Notes: a model not told the origin generated them from the sequence alone. Shown: positions 1 through 8,447, counted from the stretch's first letter. The stretch is DNA of 41,212 bases from an uncultured Alphaproteobacteria bacterium (GCA_944392795.1 CALXXX010000008.1:1-41212), one strand, 5' to 3'. A program made the numbers and translations.

Positions 1-404
1 AGCGGTTGTTCCATCTGGACAACAACCATTTGAATAACTCTGTCCTGTTGTCTCATCTTTCCAATCATGGAGCGCTGCTGATGTTTCAGTTGTGCAACAG
101 AATTCTCTATGATAGTTATCAGGAGTAATACATCTTTTAGCTCCCTCTTCATCACAGCAGTCATAGAAGCCATCATCTTTTTGCCAAACATCACCACCAC
201 AACATCTTTTTTGAGAACCTGTCCAAATAGCGGTTTCATTTTCCTCGCAAACCATATAAACTTTGCGATGAATTGTCTTTGCAAAAATTGAAGAAGAATA
301 AATTATACCGCAGCATAAAAAGAAGAAAAATAATGGATTAATGATCTGTCTACAAGTACGTGTTGGGGGGGGGGGGTAAGCTTGAATAAAAAAATGAAAC
401 GCAT
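1..404 (-). CDS. Secreted Cys-rich protein, 5' part; reading frame broken at poly-C tract (phase-OFF), runs off left edge
   Basis: No known function. The minus-strand ATG at 404 follows a good ribosome site (AAGGAAGG). Reading from it crosses a run of 12 C (365-376) and then meets a TAA at 305-303, after 33 codons. The frame that stays open to base 1 is displaced: one extra C (13), or two fewer (10), would join it to the ATG. The joined product would have a hydrophobic signal segment (PLFFFLCCGIIYSSSIFA), then AKTIHRKVYMVC, then many CC pairs. It matches the paralogue at 11362-11952, which has AKTIQRKAYKVC and WTGS followed by CC at the same places. That match shows the displaced frame is the real one. 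I infer a secreted or surface protein switched by slipped-strand mispairing. A homopolymer sequencing error is the main alternative. The C-terminus lies outside the window. Confidence 0.75.
365..376 (-). repeat. Homopolymer of 12 G (C on the coding strand), candidate phase-variation switch
   Basis: Twelve consecutive G in an AT-rich region, lying at codons 10-14 of the Cys-rich protein gene. Tract length decides whether the start codon is in frame with the body of the gene: 12 is OFF, 13 or 10 would be ON. I noticed no other G/C run of comparable length in the window. Poly-G/C tracts near the 5' end of surface-protein genes are established contingency switches in several host-associated bacteria. 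Confidence 0.8.
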
Positions 405-487
405 ATTTCTTTCCTTCCTTTTTGAAGAGCTTATTATTCCTAAGTATCATTTTTAGAATTAAAAGTCAATCTACAAAAAATGAAATT

Positions 488-516
488 TTGACTTTTTGAC
501 ATTTTTTTGATATAAT
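488..516 (+). promoter_or_regulatory. Sigma70-type promoter for the phosphoribosyltransferase gene
   Basis: TTGACT at 488-493, a 17-base spacer, and a perfect TATAAT at 511-516. The gene start is 21 bases further on, with AGAGGG as ribosome site. This is one of the two best promoter matches in the window. Confidence 0.7.
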
Positions 517-536
517 TTTCTTATTAAGAGGGAAAA

Positions 537-1751
537 ATGTCAAAAAAAGATCAGGTTTATAAAACGCTCAGACCCGGTTTGAGTATCTTCGATAAAAAGC
601 ATAAAGATGAAATCTTAGTTGATCCTTTGTTTTTGCGTGCTAAAAAAGGAGATGCAAAAGCAGCAGAAGCTTTGATTGAAAAGTTTTGGACAGAAGATAA
701 AACTCAAGAGTTGAAGTCTTTATTAGATAAAGATAAAAAAACTGTTTTTTTCTCGGTTCCTGGCACAAGTCGATTAAATCAAATACCGGTTGTTCTAGCC
801 CGTTTTTTGGCAAAGAAGACATCAGAATATGCGAGTTTATATTTAATAGGAGATGAGCATATAGCTTCATTGCATACATCTATGATGAAGAGTGTTAAAA
901 ATGGAGATCGTCTTATGTCTCCACGTCTATACGAAGCATATGATTTAAGTTTTTTTGATCGATTAAAAAAAGCTGTTCCAAATGCTCAGATTATTTTGGT
1001 GGAAGATATTGTAACAACAGGTTCTTCAGTGAATACTTTTAGACGTTTCTTAGAGCATCAAGGATTGGAAGTAGATTGTATTGCGGCCGTTAAAGGCGAT
1101 ACACAACTTAGTCCGACTTTTGCAGAGCTTCAAAAACTGGAGAAAATGGCGAAGAAAGTTGGTTTAGATAATATCAATTTTGATATTAAAGAATTAGGAG
1201 CAGAGTTAACTCATTCAGAAGTTGTATCTTTATCTTATCAATACTTAGGAGAAAAATACCGTCGTTCAGCAGAACCAATAAGACGTTTAATGCGCCATCA
1301 ATTGGGATGTCTTTATCAGGTTAAGGTTAATCATCAATATGAGGCAGCAAAGAAAATGGAACTGCTGTCTCAGTTAATTATAAGAAGGGAACAAAAAAAT
1401 GTCACTATTTCGGAAAATAAAAAAGAAAATCAAACAGGCAAAGTTATTGATTTTCTCAAGGGGTTACAAAACGACCAAGAGAAAACTCAACAAGAATTTT
1501 CAACGGATACAAAACGGCAAAATCTTGCCGGCAGATCCGAAAGCAATGCGTGTTATGTCAAAGATGCTCAAGAACAAAGGATACGGGACGACAATGACGC
1601 CCAACGATCCTCAGAAGATCGATTTAACAGACAGCAATCCAACTCTTCGGCATATTTGCACTCATCCAGGGAAAAGCGGAACACGAGAACAGATGAAGGA
1701 AAAAGAACAATAATTTTATCTCGTTTAGTCGAACAAAAAGGTAAAGATTAA
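537..1751 (+). CDS. Phosphoribosyltransferase-like protein with an anomalous C-terminal tail
   Basis: 404 codons. Residues about 60-230 resemble a type I phosphoribosyltransferase fold; the PRPP-loop signature ILVEDIVTTGSSV is near residues 152-165. Substrate unknown. The start follows AGAGGG at a good distance and a strong promoter. From about residue 287 on, the protein becomes a low-complexity Q/N/R/S/D/E tail that overlaps the ORF at 1399-1713 in another frame. The tail begins at a run of seven A (1393-1399). With eight A the frame would stop after nine more codons, giving a compact protein of about 294 residues. With six it would fuse to the downstream ORF. I therefore suspect that the last 110 residues are a by-product of an indel in the A run. 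The stop abuts the convergent MFS gene with no gap. Confidence 0.7.
   Translation: MSKKDQVYKTLRPGLSIFDKKHKDEILVDPLFLRAKKGDAKAAEALIEKFWTEDKTQELKSLLDKDKKTVFFSVPGTSRLNQIPVVLARFLAKKTSEYASLYLIGDEHIASLHTSMMKSVKNGDRLMSPRLYEAYDLSFFDRLKKAVPNAQIILVEDIVTTGSSVNTFRRFLEHQGLEVDCIAAVKGDTQLSPTFAELQKLEKMAKKVGLDNINFDIKELGAELTHSEVVSLSYQYLGEKYRRSAEPIRRLMRHQLGCLYQVKVNHQYEAAKKMELLSQLIIRREQKNVTISENKKENQTGKVIDFLKGLQNDQEKTQQEFSTDTKRQNLAGRSESNACYVKDAQEQRIRDDNDAQRSSEDRFNRQQSNSSAYLHSSREKRNTRTDEGKRTIILSRLVEQKGKD
1399..1713 (+). CDS. Small basic protein overlapping the end of the phosphoribosyltransferase frame
   Basis: 104 residues, unrecognised. It starts at an ATG preceded by AAGAAGGGA at normal spacing. The first 35 residues are very Lys/Arg-rich. 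The rest (KILPADPKAMRVMSKM, then DLTDSNPTLRHICTHPG) reads like ordinary globular protein, unlike the other frame over the same bases. It lies wholly inside the 3' part of the upstream ORF. More C and G at third positions than in neighbouring genes suggests transferred DNA. I think this is the real coding frame here and that the two genes form one short transcription unit. No Cys cluster, membrane segment or known catalytic motif is visible. Confidence 0.55.
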   Translation: MSLFRKIKKKIKQAKLLIFSRGYKTTKRKLNKNFQRIQNGKILPADPKAMRVMSKMLKNKGYGTTMTPNDPQKIDLTDSNPTLRHICTHPGKSGTREQMKEKEQ

Positions 1752-3233
1752 CTATTTATTTTTTTGTTGGCTTTCTTTATATTTTTTACGAGAGAGAAAA
1801 AGAAAAATTTTATAAGGTAATAAGTAAGAAGCGTTTATTGTTTTAGAAAAATCTGATAAAAAGGATGAAATGACAACTTTTTCTGTTACTTCTCCTTCTT
1901 CTTTAACGCGTTTTAGGAAAGCTAAAGAAGCAATAGCTAAAATACTAGCAAAAAGGAAGAAAAAGTCCCAATGATGGATATAGAAGAGGGTGAAGTCTTT
2001 AAAATCTGTTGCGGTTGACCATATTAAATTTAAAGATAACTCTTTATACGTAAAGAAATCTGCACAAAAGCCTCCCAAAATTGGGGCTGTTCCAGCCATG
2101 GCAGCATTTAAGGTACCGTTAACGGAAAGATAAATAGCTGCACTTCCTTTTGGTGCTAGTTTCAGTGCAATATTGTTGGAGGCAAGAGTGATGCCTGCTT
2201 GAGCAATTCCCATAAGTATGTAAATTAAAATTAATAGTGGAATCGTTAAAATATGTTTATCAGGAGTACCAGTAAAAAGGAAAAGAAAAATACATATAAT
2301 GTAAATAGGAGCAGAAACTTGTAGAATTGATTTATTGCTTAGTGTATCACTGATTTTTCCCCAAGTTCCCATTACAAGAACACTGACAACTTGAGTTAAG
2401 GTTGTTAAAATTAAAACAAAACTAAGGCTTAATTCCAAACCTTGTAGAATAAAGACCGTAAAGAAAGGAACTGCTAGATTAATTGAAAAATTCCAACTTC
2501 CGAGGAATAGCATCAATTTAGTGAAATTTTTATCTTGGAAAACTTTTTTTATGCGGTTAAAGAAATTTTCTTGCAACAAAGGAGGAGCTTCCATTGAAGG
2601 TTCTTGTATACGATAATAAATGTAACCGCTATAAAAGGCAATAATGGCGGCGATACTAATTAAAATACCGTAGAAATCATTTTTGTCATAAGGCCATAAA
2701 TTTAGAAAGAATGCAGAAGAAAGTGTAGCGCACAAAGAAGCTGCCATGACCCATTTTAGTCGTTTAGAAAAGAATTGTCCCAGGATTTGGGATGGTATTA
2801 AATCTTTCATCCAGGAGTTCCATGGTGCTCCGGCAAAAGAGGCGCCAACATAACGTCCTGTATAAAGAAGTGCAAGCAAAATAGACGCTCCTTTTGTTTC
2901 CGGAAAGAACGCAAGACAAGCAATCAAGGGAATACACATACGTCCTGCCATTGAAACGGGAATAGCTAGCCACTTTCTTGTATGATATTTATCAACTAAA
3001 TAAGCGGCAGGAAATTGTGCTAAATTGGCTAAGAAAGGTAAAGCGACTAAATAACCAATAAGTGCATTTGAGGCTCCTACAGAAAGAGCTAAAGCAACTA
3101 AAATTGGTCCGGCGGTCAGGCTTTCCATTAACTGAGCAGCAATACCATCTTGAATAAGCCAAGATAAGCTGGATTTAACCTCTTGCTCTGATAATGAATG
3201 CGGTGACATATTTTTTTTAAAATGATCCCACAT
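1752..3233 (-). CDS. Major facilitator superfamily (MFS) transporter
   Basis: Inner-membrane secondary transporter of about 493 residues with about twelve hydrophobic segments in two halves. The loop after the second or third helix carries YLVDKYHTRKW, matching the MFS motif A position (D-x-x-x-x-R-K). The central loop (about residues 180-220) is basic. Substrate cannot be told. I chose the ATG at 3233 because GGGGAG lies just upstream; the frame is open to a TTG at 3284, which lacks a ribosome site. It is followed closely on the same strand by the hydrolase/HNH/recG group, so it is probably the last gene of that operon. It converges with the phosphoribosyltransferase gene with no gap and no visible terminator. 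Confidence 0.85.
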   Translation of the reverse strand: MWDHFKKNMSPHSLSEQEVKSSLSWLIQDGIAAQLMESLTAGPILVALALSVGASNALIGYLVALPFLANLAQFPAAYLVDKYHTRKWLAIPVSMAGRMCIPLIACLAFFPETKGASILLALLYTGRYVGASFAGAPWNSWMKDLIPSQILGQFFSKRLKWVMAASLCATLSSAFFLNLWPYDKNDFYGILISIAAIIAFYSGYIYYRIQEPSMEAPPLLQENFFNRIKKVFQDKNFTKLMLFLGSWNFSINLAVPFFTVFILQGLELSLSFVLILTTLTQVVSVLVMGTWGKISDTLSNKSILQVSAPIYIICIFLFLFTGTPDKHILTIPLLILIYILMGIAQAGITLASNNIALKLAPKGSAAIYLSVNGTLNAAMAGTAPILGGFCADFFTYKELSLNLIWSTATDFKDFTLFYIHHWDFFFLFASILAIASLAFLKRVKEEGEVTEKVVISSFLSDFSKTINASYLLPYKIFLFLSRKKYKESQQKNK

Positions 3234-3289
3234 TTTTCTCCCCATTTTTAATGCTAGTTTAGCAATATACGATAAGTCTTTCAAGAAGT

Positions 3290-4090
3290 TTATTTAAAAC
3301 GAGCTTTTAACCAGTCTTTGATTTTTTCATATGAACCAAAATCAAAAACATTATGAGAAGCATTTGGAAGTGAGATAAAAGTTTTATCTTTTTCTTTAGC
3401 TAATTGAAAAAGATCTTTACTATGTTCAAAAGGAATGACTTTATCTTTAGTTCCATGAATAATCAACAATGGAGCATTTATATGCATAATACGTTTGTTT
3501 GACATGAAAGGATTTTTTAAAAGAAATTGGGCAAAAGGAATAGATTTTTCATCAGCTAATCGATAAAGAGAAAAAAACGGAGCTTCTAAAATAACGCCAT
3601 TGGCAGATCTTTTTTCAGCAACTCCCAAGACGACACCTGTTCCCAGTGAGAAGCCATGTAAAATAACTTTAGAATGTCCTTGATCTTTTAAAAAGTCGAA
3701 ACCAGCTGTCGCATCTTCAATAAGAGCTTTTTCTGACGGATGTCCGGGTAAGAAACCAAAGCCCTGATATTCTACCATTAAAACAGGATAACCCATTTCT
3801 AAATAAGGTTTGAGTAATGGAGCAAAAAATGCAACTTGAGCTTTGTTTCCGTGACAATATAAAATGGCTGGTTTTTCTTTATCTCCTTTAAAATACCAAC
3901 CAAATCCATTTGATGAATCTTTTTTAGGATAGATAACTTCTTTAAATTCAGGCATTTGGATTTCATCTGGACTTTTATAGGTTTTATCTGGATGAAAAAT
4001 GATTTTATCTTGAATAAGATAAAGACTTCCAAAAATTAAAATAAGAAGAAAAGCAAAAATTAAAATAATGCGTTTGATCCATTTTTTCAT
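3290..4090 (-). CDS. Membrane-anchored alpha/beta hydrolase (Bem46/YfhR-like)
   Basis: About 266 residues. A single N-terminal membrane segment (IILIFAFLLILIFGSLYLI) anchors a periplasm-facing hydrolase domain. The oxyanion region is LYCHGNKAQ, the nucleophile elbow is HGFSLGTG (Ser), the acid is in HGTKDKVIP (Asp), and the histidine in NASHNVFDF. This triad fits the Bem46/YfhR group of serine hydrolases, whose natural substrates are mostly unknown. The ATG at 4090 starts two bases after the stop of the HNH gene, which suggests coupled translation; an upstream in-frame TTG at 4105 would overlap that gene. It sits 56 bases upstream of the MFS gene. Confidence 0.85.
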   Translation of the reverse strand: MKKWIKRIILIFAFLLILIFGSLYLIQDKIIFHPDKTYKSPDEIQMPEFKEVIYPKKDSSNGFGWYFKGDKEKPAILYCHGNKAQVAFFAPLLKPYLEMGYPVLMVEYQGFGFLPGHPSEKALIEDATAGFDFLKDQGHSKVILHGFSLGTGVVLGVAEKRSANGVILEAPFFSLYRLADEKSIPFAQFLLKNPFMSNKRIMHINAPLLIIHGTKDKVIPFEHSKDLFQLAKEKDKTFISLPNASHNVFDFGSYEKIKDWLKARFK

Positions 4091-4092
4091 TT

Positions 4093-4575
4093 TTATTTTT
4101 TCCAACCATTAAATAAAGGAAGTTTTTTTACCGGGTAAAGCAGTAAGCGTTTAAAGCGACTTGTGCGGTCTGCTTTTGCCAGAATTTTTTGAATAAAAGG
4201 AAGAAAATCGCGATAAAACGCGACAGGCGGTAAATCGGGAATATCTATTTCGACAGTTTCTCCTTCTTGAATATATTTTAAGGCAGGATCAAAGCAACGT
4301 CTATTTAGAAATTTATGAAACGATTTTTCAATTAAACACAAATTTGATAAAGCATTCGTTCCTCCGCCAGATAACGGACAGATATGATGAATATCAAATC
4401 CTTTTGGGACTTTTCCTTTTAATAGCTTTTGTAAGTTATAGCGACCTTCTAGACGAGTTAAATAACCATTTTGATAAAGATAGGTTAAAAAAGCCTGAGC
4501 AACTTTGTTATGCTTAAATTCTTTACGAAGTTCTTTTGTTCTTTCAGATGGTTGACGTGTAAAAATAACAGGCAT
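4093..4575 (-). CDS. HNH nuclease domain protein
   Basis: 160 residues with an HNH-type beta-beta-alpha-metal core at about residues 61-91: DIHHICPLSGGG (His pair), then NALSNLCLI (Asn), then SFHKFLN (third His). HNH folds cleave DNA or RNA with a divalent metal. The Cys pairs that brace many HNH domains are absent. Ribosome site AAGGAG precedes the ATG. It sits between recG and the hydrolase on the same strand. The neighbourhood could suggest a role in DNA repair, but that is only inference. It carries no restriction or intron partner next to it, so homing seems unlikely. Confidence 0.75.
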   Translation of the reverse strand: MPVIFTRQPSERTKELRKEFKHNKVAQAFLTYLYQNGYLTRLEGRYNLQKLLKGKVPKGFDIHHICPLSGGGTNALSNLCLIEKSFHKFLNRRCFDPALKYIQEGETVEIDIPDLPPVAFYRDFLPFIQKILAKADRTSRFKRLLLYPVKKLPLFNGWKK

Positions 4576-4584
4576 TTTTTCTCC

Positions 4585-6666
4585 TTATCCAGCTTTAATG
4601 GTTTGAATTTCTTTATCCTTATTAAAAAGATAAAGCAAGGTCTTTAATTTTTCTCCGCGAGGTGATGTTAAGCAGGGATCTGATTGAATGATTTGAACAG
4701 CCTCTCTGCGAACAATAGGTAAGAGTTCATTTTGTAAATCAAAATTTGTTAATAAAAAAGTTTCTAATCCGCTTTGACGTGTTCCTAAAACTTCTCCAGC
4801 CCCTCTGAGCTTTAAATCTTCTTCAGCAATTAAAAATCCGTTTTCTGTCGAACGCATAATATTTAACCGTTTTTTGGCCGTATCTGAAAGAGGATAATCA
4901 TATAACAATAAGCAAGTTGATTTTTCCGCTCCGCGACCAATGCGACCACGAAGTTGGTGAAGTTGAGATAAACCAAAACGTTCGGCTTGTTCAATAATCA
5001 TGATAGATGCATTTGGAACATCTACACCAACTTCAATGACGGTTGTTGCAACAAGGATAGAAGTTTCTTTTTGTAAAAATTTTTGCATGACAGCATCTTT
5101 TTCATCGCCCTGCATTTTACCGTGAATTAATCCGACGCGCTCAGGAAAGACGCTATTTAGTTTTTCAAAACGAGCAGTCGCGTTTGCTAGATCAGATTTT
5201 TCAGTTTCTTCGATTAAAGGACAAACCCAATAAGCTTGTTTTCCTTCCGCTAAAGCATGCTGTAATTTTTCAATAACAGCTTCCATTTTTTTTACGGATA
5301 AAACGCGCGTGTCTATTGGTTTGCGCGTTGGAGGTTTTTCATCTATCTGTGATAAATCCATGTCTCCGTAATATGTAAGAGCCAGTGTTCTTGGAATGGG
5401 TGTCGCTGTCATGACAAGAACATCAACGGCATTTCCTTTTTGTGTAAGAGCAAGTCGTTGTTCAACCCCAAAACGATGCTGTTCGTCGATTACAGCCAAG
5501 CCGAGATTTTTAAAAATAACATTTTCTGTGAATAAAGCATGTGTTCCAATAATAATCTGAGCTTCTCCATCCGCTATTTGAGACAAAATTTCTTGCCGTT
5601 TTTTCTCTTTTTCTCGTCCAGTCAATAAAACGATGGAAACACCTAATTGAGAACATAAGTCAGATATTTTTGAATAATGTTGACGAACTAAAATATCTGT
5701 AGGCGCCATTAAAGCACCTTGATAGCCGGCTTCGACAGCATTTAAAAGCGCCACTAACCCAACAATAGTTTTTCCTGAACCAACATCTCCTTGTAGCAGC
5801 CTTAACATTCTGTAAGGTGTTTGCATGTCTGTTTCAATTTCAGTGATAACTCTTTTTTGGGCATTTGTTAATTCAAACGGAAGATGAGAAAGTAATTTTT
5901 TCCGCAGAGCTTCATTTCCTTTGATTGAAATACCGGTTTGTTTTTTCATTCTTGTTCTTGCAAGCGCTAAAGCTAATTGATTTGCTAACAACTCATCGTA
6001 AGCCAGACGTTGCCGTGCTTTAGAAAGGGGAGAAATATCTATTTCATTTTGGGGATGATGAGCTTGAAAAAGTGCTTCTTTAAAAGAAGGCCAACCTTCT
6101 CGCTTGAGAAGCGTGTCATCTAACCATTCAGGTAGATTAGGAAGGTGTTTCAAAGCTTCTTTGGCAGCTCTGTTCATCAATTTATTCGAAACGCCTTGTG
6201 TGAGGGGATATATTGGTTCGTAAATCGGAATTTTCCAAGCTTCATTTTCTCGAACAATGTAATCGGGATGAGACATTTGCCAGTGTTCTCCGTAACGTTC
6301 AACTTGTCCGCTGATAAGCCTTGTTTCTCCAATGGGCAGTTGTTCAATAATGTAGTCTTTATGATAATTGAAAAAGACAACTTCAAGATAACTTCCAGAA
6401 GCTTCACAAATGATTCGATAAGGATGTCGCTTTGAAAAAGGTTTTTTATGTTGAGAAACAGTTACTTTTGTCGTCAGCAGCATTTTATCCTGAGCAGATT
6501 TTAAATCAGCCAGATAGGGTCTATGTAAAATATGATCCGGTAAGTGAAAAATAACAGATAAAACAGTAGGGCCACATAAGTTTTTAAGCAACTTACTCCA
6601 TTTTGGTCCAATGCCATTCAAAGTTTCAATACAACTAAAAAGGCTGTTTAAAATAGGGGGACGCAT
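4585..6666 (-). CDS. recG: ATP-dependent DNA helicase RecG
   Basis: 693 residues, normal for RecG, which remodels stalled replication forks and branch-migrates Holliday junctions. The N-terminal wedge domain begins with LNGIGPKWSKLL and an OB fold follows. Helicase motifs: Walker A GDVGSGKT near residue 293, DEQH (VIDEQHRFG) near 392, TATPIPRTLAL (motif III), then the C-terminal lobe with EVGVDVPNA and QLRGRIGRG. The C-terminal LKLRGAGEVLGTRQSG is typical of RecG. Its ATG directly follows the TAA of the upstream secreted-protein gene with no spacer and no clear ribosome site, so translation is probably coupled. Confidence 0.97.
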   Translation of the reverse strand: MRPPILNSLFSCIETLNGIGPKWSKLLKNLCGPTVLSVIFHLPDHILHRPYLADLKSAQDKMLLTTKVTVSQHKKPFSKRHPYRIICEASGSYLEVVFFNYHKDYIIEQLPIGETRLISGQVERYGEHWQMSHPDYIVRENEAWKIPIYEPIYPLTQGVSNKLMNRAAKEALKHLPNLPEWLDDTLLKREGWPSFKEALFQAHHPQNEIDISPLSKARQRLAYDELLANQLALALARTRMKKQTGISIKGNEALRKKLLSHLPFELTNAQKRVITEIETDMQTPYRMLRLLQGDVGSGKTIVGLVALLNAVEAGYQGALMAPTDILVRQHYSKISDLCSQLGVSIVLLTGREKEKKRQEILSQIADGEAQIIIGTHALFTENVIFKNLGLAVIDEQHRFGVEQRLALTQKGNAVDVLVMTATPIPRTLALTYYGDMDLSQIDEKPPTRKPIDTRVLSVKKMEAVIEKLQHALAEGKQAYWVCPLIEETEKSDLANATARFEKLNSVFPERVGLIHGKMQGDEKDAVMQKFLQKETSILVATTVIEVGVDVPNASIMIIEQAERFGLSQLHQLRGRIGRGAEKSTCLLLYDYPLSDTAKKRLNIMRSTENGFLIAEEDLKLRGAGEVLGTRQSGLETFLLTNFDLQNELLPIVRREAVQIIQSDPCLTSPRGEKLKTLLYLFNKDKEIQTIKAG

Positions 6667-7140
6667 TTAGAAGTTTCTCGGAGGAGTCATATAGTTGCGC
6701 TTAGGTTCTTTTGCTCGACGTTCAGCTATTCGTTGAGCTTTTGCCTTTTCTTGGGCTGTCTTGGGCTTTAAAATTTTCCCATCAGGAAATTTTACAGTTC
6801 CGTCTGCGTAAACGGTTGAACCAAAAATTGGCAAGCTATAAAAAGTGTCTAAAATTTCTTTACAATCCATTTTTGGCATATTGCGTTGGAGATTATATGT
6901 TCTGAGTTTTTCTTCAGCGTATTGATTAAAGGCTTTTTTTCTTGCTGCATCTGTTGCAGATTCATTCGCGATAATGTAACTAGCGATGAGTTGAAAATCA
7001 TCTAGTCTATTACCGGCATTACATGCAAGAGCTAAGCCGGCCATAGCTCCCAATTGCTGTGCGTCATTCATTCCATTGAGCGTTTGAGCCTGAAGTGTTA
7101 AAGGTAGAAAAAACATTAGAAAAAGATATAATTTTTTCAT
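6667..7140 (-). CDS. Small secreted/periplasmic protein of unknown function
   Basis: 157 residues. A clear signal peptide (MKKLYLFLMFFLPLTLQAQ, cleavage probably after QA). The mature part is mostly helical and has only two Cys (LACNAG and MDCKEI), about 55 residues apart, which could form a disulphide. A short motif YADGTVKFPDGKILKP and a very basic C-terminal tail (RIAERRAKEPKRNY) follow. Not recognised. It is the first gene of the minus-strand run into recG, and its stop codon touches the recG start. Confidence 0.75.
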   Translation of the reverse strand: MKKLYLFLMFFLPLTLQAQTLNGMNDAQQLGAMAGLALACNAGNRLDDFQLIASYIIANESATDAARKKAFNQYAEEKLRTYNLQRNMPKMDCKEILDTFYSLPIFGSTVYADGTVKFPDGKILKPKTAQEKAKAQRIAERRAKEPKRNYMTPPRNF

Positions 7141-7228
7141 ATTTTACTCGCTTTTTTGTTTTGACTTTCCTATATTAAATTTAATTTATCGTGTTTTCAT
7201 CTTTTTGACAAGTTTTTTAGGAGGAAAA

Positions 7229-7903
7229 ATGCTGACGGAGGAAATCAATTATTATCCTAAGGAAGGAAAGCCCATTCAAAGTGCTTTGATTATGTTGCAT
7301 GGATATGGAGCTGATGGATATGATTTAATTTCAATGGCACCAAGTTTAGCTCAATTTTTGCCGAACACAGTTTTTTATGCACCGAATGCGCCACAGAAGG
7401 AAATGAACGGTTATAAGTGGTTTGATATTGATGAGATGGCTTCTGCGTCTGTTTATGAACGTTTTTTGTATATTCAAACATTGATGGAGAAGTCTGAAAA
7501 AAATATAAATATTATCAATGACTTTATAGAAAAAATTAAGGAAAAACATAAATTAAAAGAAGAGCAAATTGCACTCTTGGGATTTTCTCAAGGCGGCTTG
7601 TTGGCTTTAATGACCGGCTTGGAATATCCTCACACATTAGCTGCTTTGGTTGGTTGCTCTGCCGTTCCTTTGGCAATTAACGAAGCAATGCCAATCGAAA
7701 AAGTAATAAGTCGTCCTCCGGTTTTTTTAACACATGGAGAGGATGATGATGTTGTTCCTTTTATAGGAATGGAAGTGACACAAAGCACATTGTCAAATTT
7801 AAATATTCCAGTAAAAGTACACACAGTTCCTGGCATGGGACATAATATTGATAACTCTTCTGTTCAAGCGATAGGAATGTTTTTAAAAGAGTTTTTAAGT
7901 TAA
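7229..7903 (+). CDS. Phospholipase/carboxylesterase family hydrolase
   Basis: About 224 residues, the usual size for the carboxylesterase/acyl-protein thioesterase-like family of cytosolic alpha/beta hydrolases. Motifs: MLHGYGADGYD (oxyanion loop), LLGFSQGGLLAL (nucleophile Ser in GFSQG), HGEDDDVVP (acid Asp) and PGMGHNID (catalytic His). The start at 7229 is fixed by AGGAGG five bases upstream; the frame reaches a TTG at 7205 but without a ribosome site. Its 3' end overlaps the convergent thpR gene by nine bases. Substrate unknown. Confidence 0.9.
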   Translation: MLTEEINYYPKEGKPIQSALIMLHGYGADGYDLISMAPSLAQFLPNTVFYAPNAPQKEMNGYKWFDIDEMASASVYERFLYIQTLMEKSEKNINIINDFIEKIKEKHKLKEEQIALLGFSQGGLLALMTGLEYPHTLAALVGCSAVPLAINEAMPIEKVISRPPVFLTHGEDDDVVPFIGMEVTQSTLSNLNIPVKVHTVPGMGHNIDNSSVQAIGMFLKEFLS

Positions 7904-8443
7904 CAAAAGCGGATATCGTGCTTCAATGCGATAATATTTGCCTTCACCGTTTTCACGAGCATGAGAAGAAAAAAGCGTAAAATAATAAACTTTAAACTCA
8001 CGGGTTCTGAAAAGATTATTAGCAGAGACAAATTTCATTACCTCGTCTAAAGAGGTTCCATGTAAACTGGCTAAACTGACATGGGCATGAAATTTAAAGC
8101 GGTCATTGTTGATGCCGCAATCTCTGGCAATTTTATCAATTTTGGCAGACAAATCATCCAAAGCTTGATAATAGTTAACGCCAACCCACAAGTGATGAGG
8201 TTCATCTCCCGTCGCAAAATAACCAACTTGAGCCAGAGCTAAATTAAAAGCGTTAAAGCGCAATTGACAAAGTTGATCATGAAAATTTTGAGCTGTATTT
8301 TCTTGAATATTTCCTAAAAAGCGTAAATTTAAATGGAGTTTTTCTTTATCAACCCAGCGAGCCATCGGAACGCCACCTCGTAAACTGTAAACTTGATCCT
8401 TGATATCATCTGGCAATTCTAAGCCGACAAAAAGTCTTATCAT
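7895..8443 (-). CDS. thpR: RNA 2',3'-cyclic phosphodiesterase (LigT/ThpR family)
   Basis: 182 residues, the standard length of the 2H phosphoesterase ThpR, which opens 2',3'-cyclic phosphates on RNA ends. The N-terminal RLFVGLELPDDIKDQ is typical. The two HxTx boxes are HLNLRFLG near residue 37 and HAHVSLASL near residue 120. The first has Asn where Thr is usual, and the second has Ser, so activity may be altered. The ribosome site (AGAGGATT) lies in the last codons of the tesA-like gene, and the two are probably co-transcribed. Confidence 0.85.
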   Translation of the reverse strand: MIRLFVGLELPDDIKDQVYSLRGGVPMARWVDKEKLHLNLRFLGNIQENTAQNFHDQLCQLRFNAFNLALAQVGYFATGDEPHHLWVGVNYYQALDDLSAKIDKIARDCGINNDRFKFHAHVSLASLHGTSLDEVMKFVSANNLFRTREFKVYYFTLFSSHARENGEGKYYRIEARYPLLLT

Positions 8444-8447
8444 ATGA

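Noticed and set aside
109-291. 60-codon plus-strand ORF at the left edge
   Set aside because: It is antisense to the Cys-rich reading frame, which is supported by a paralogue.
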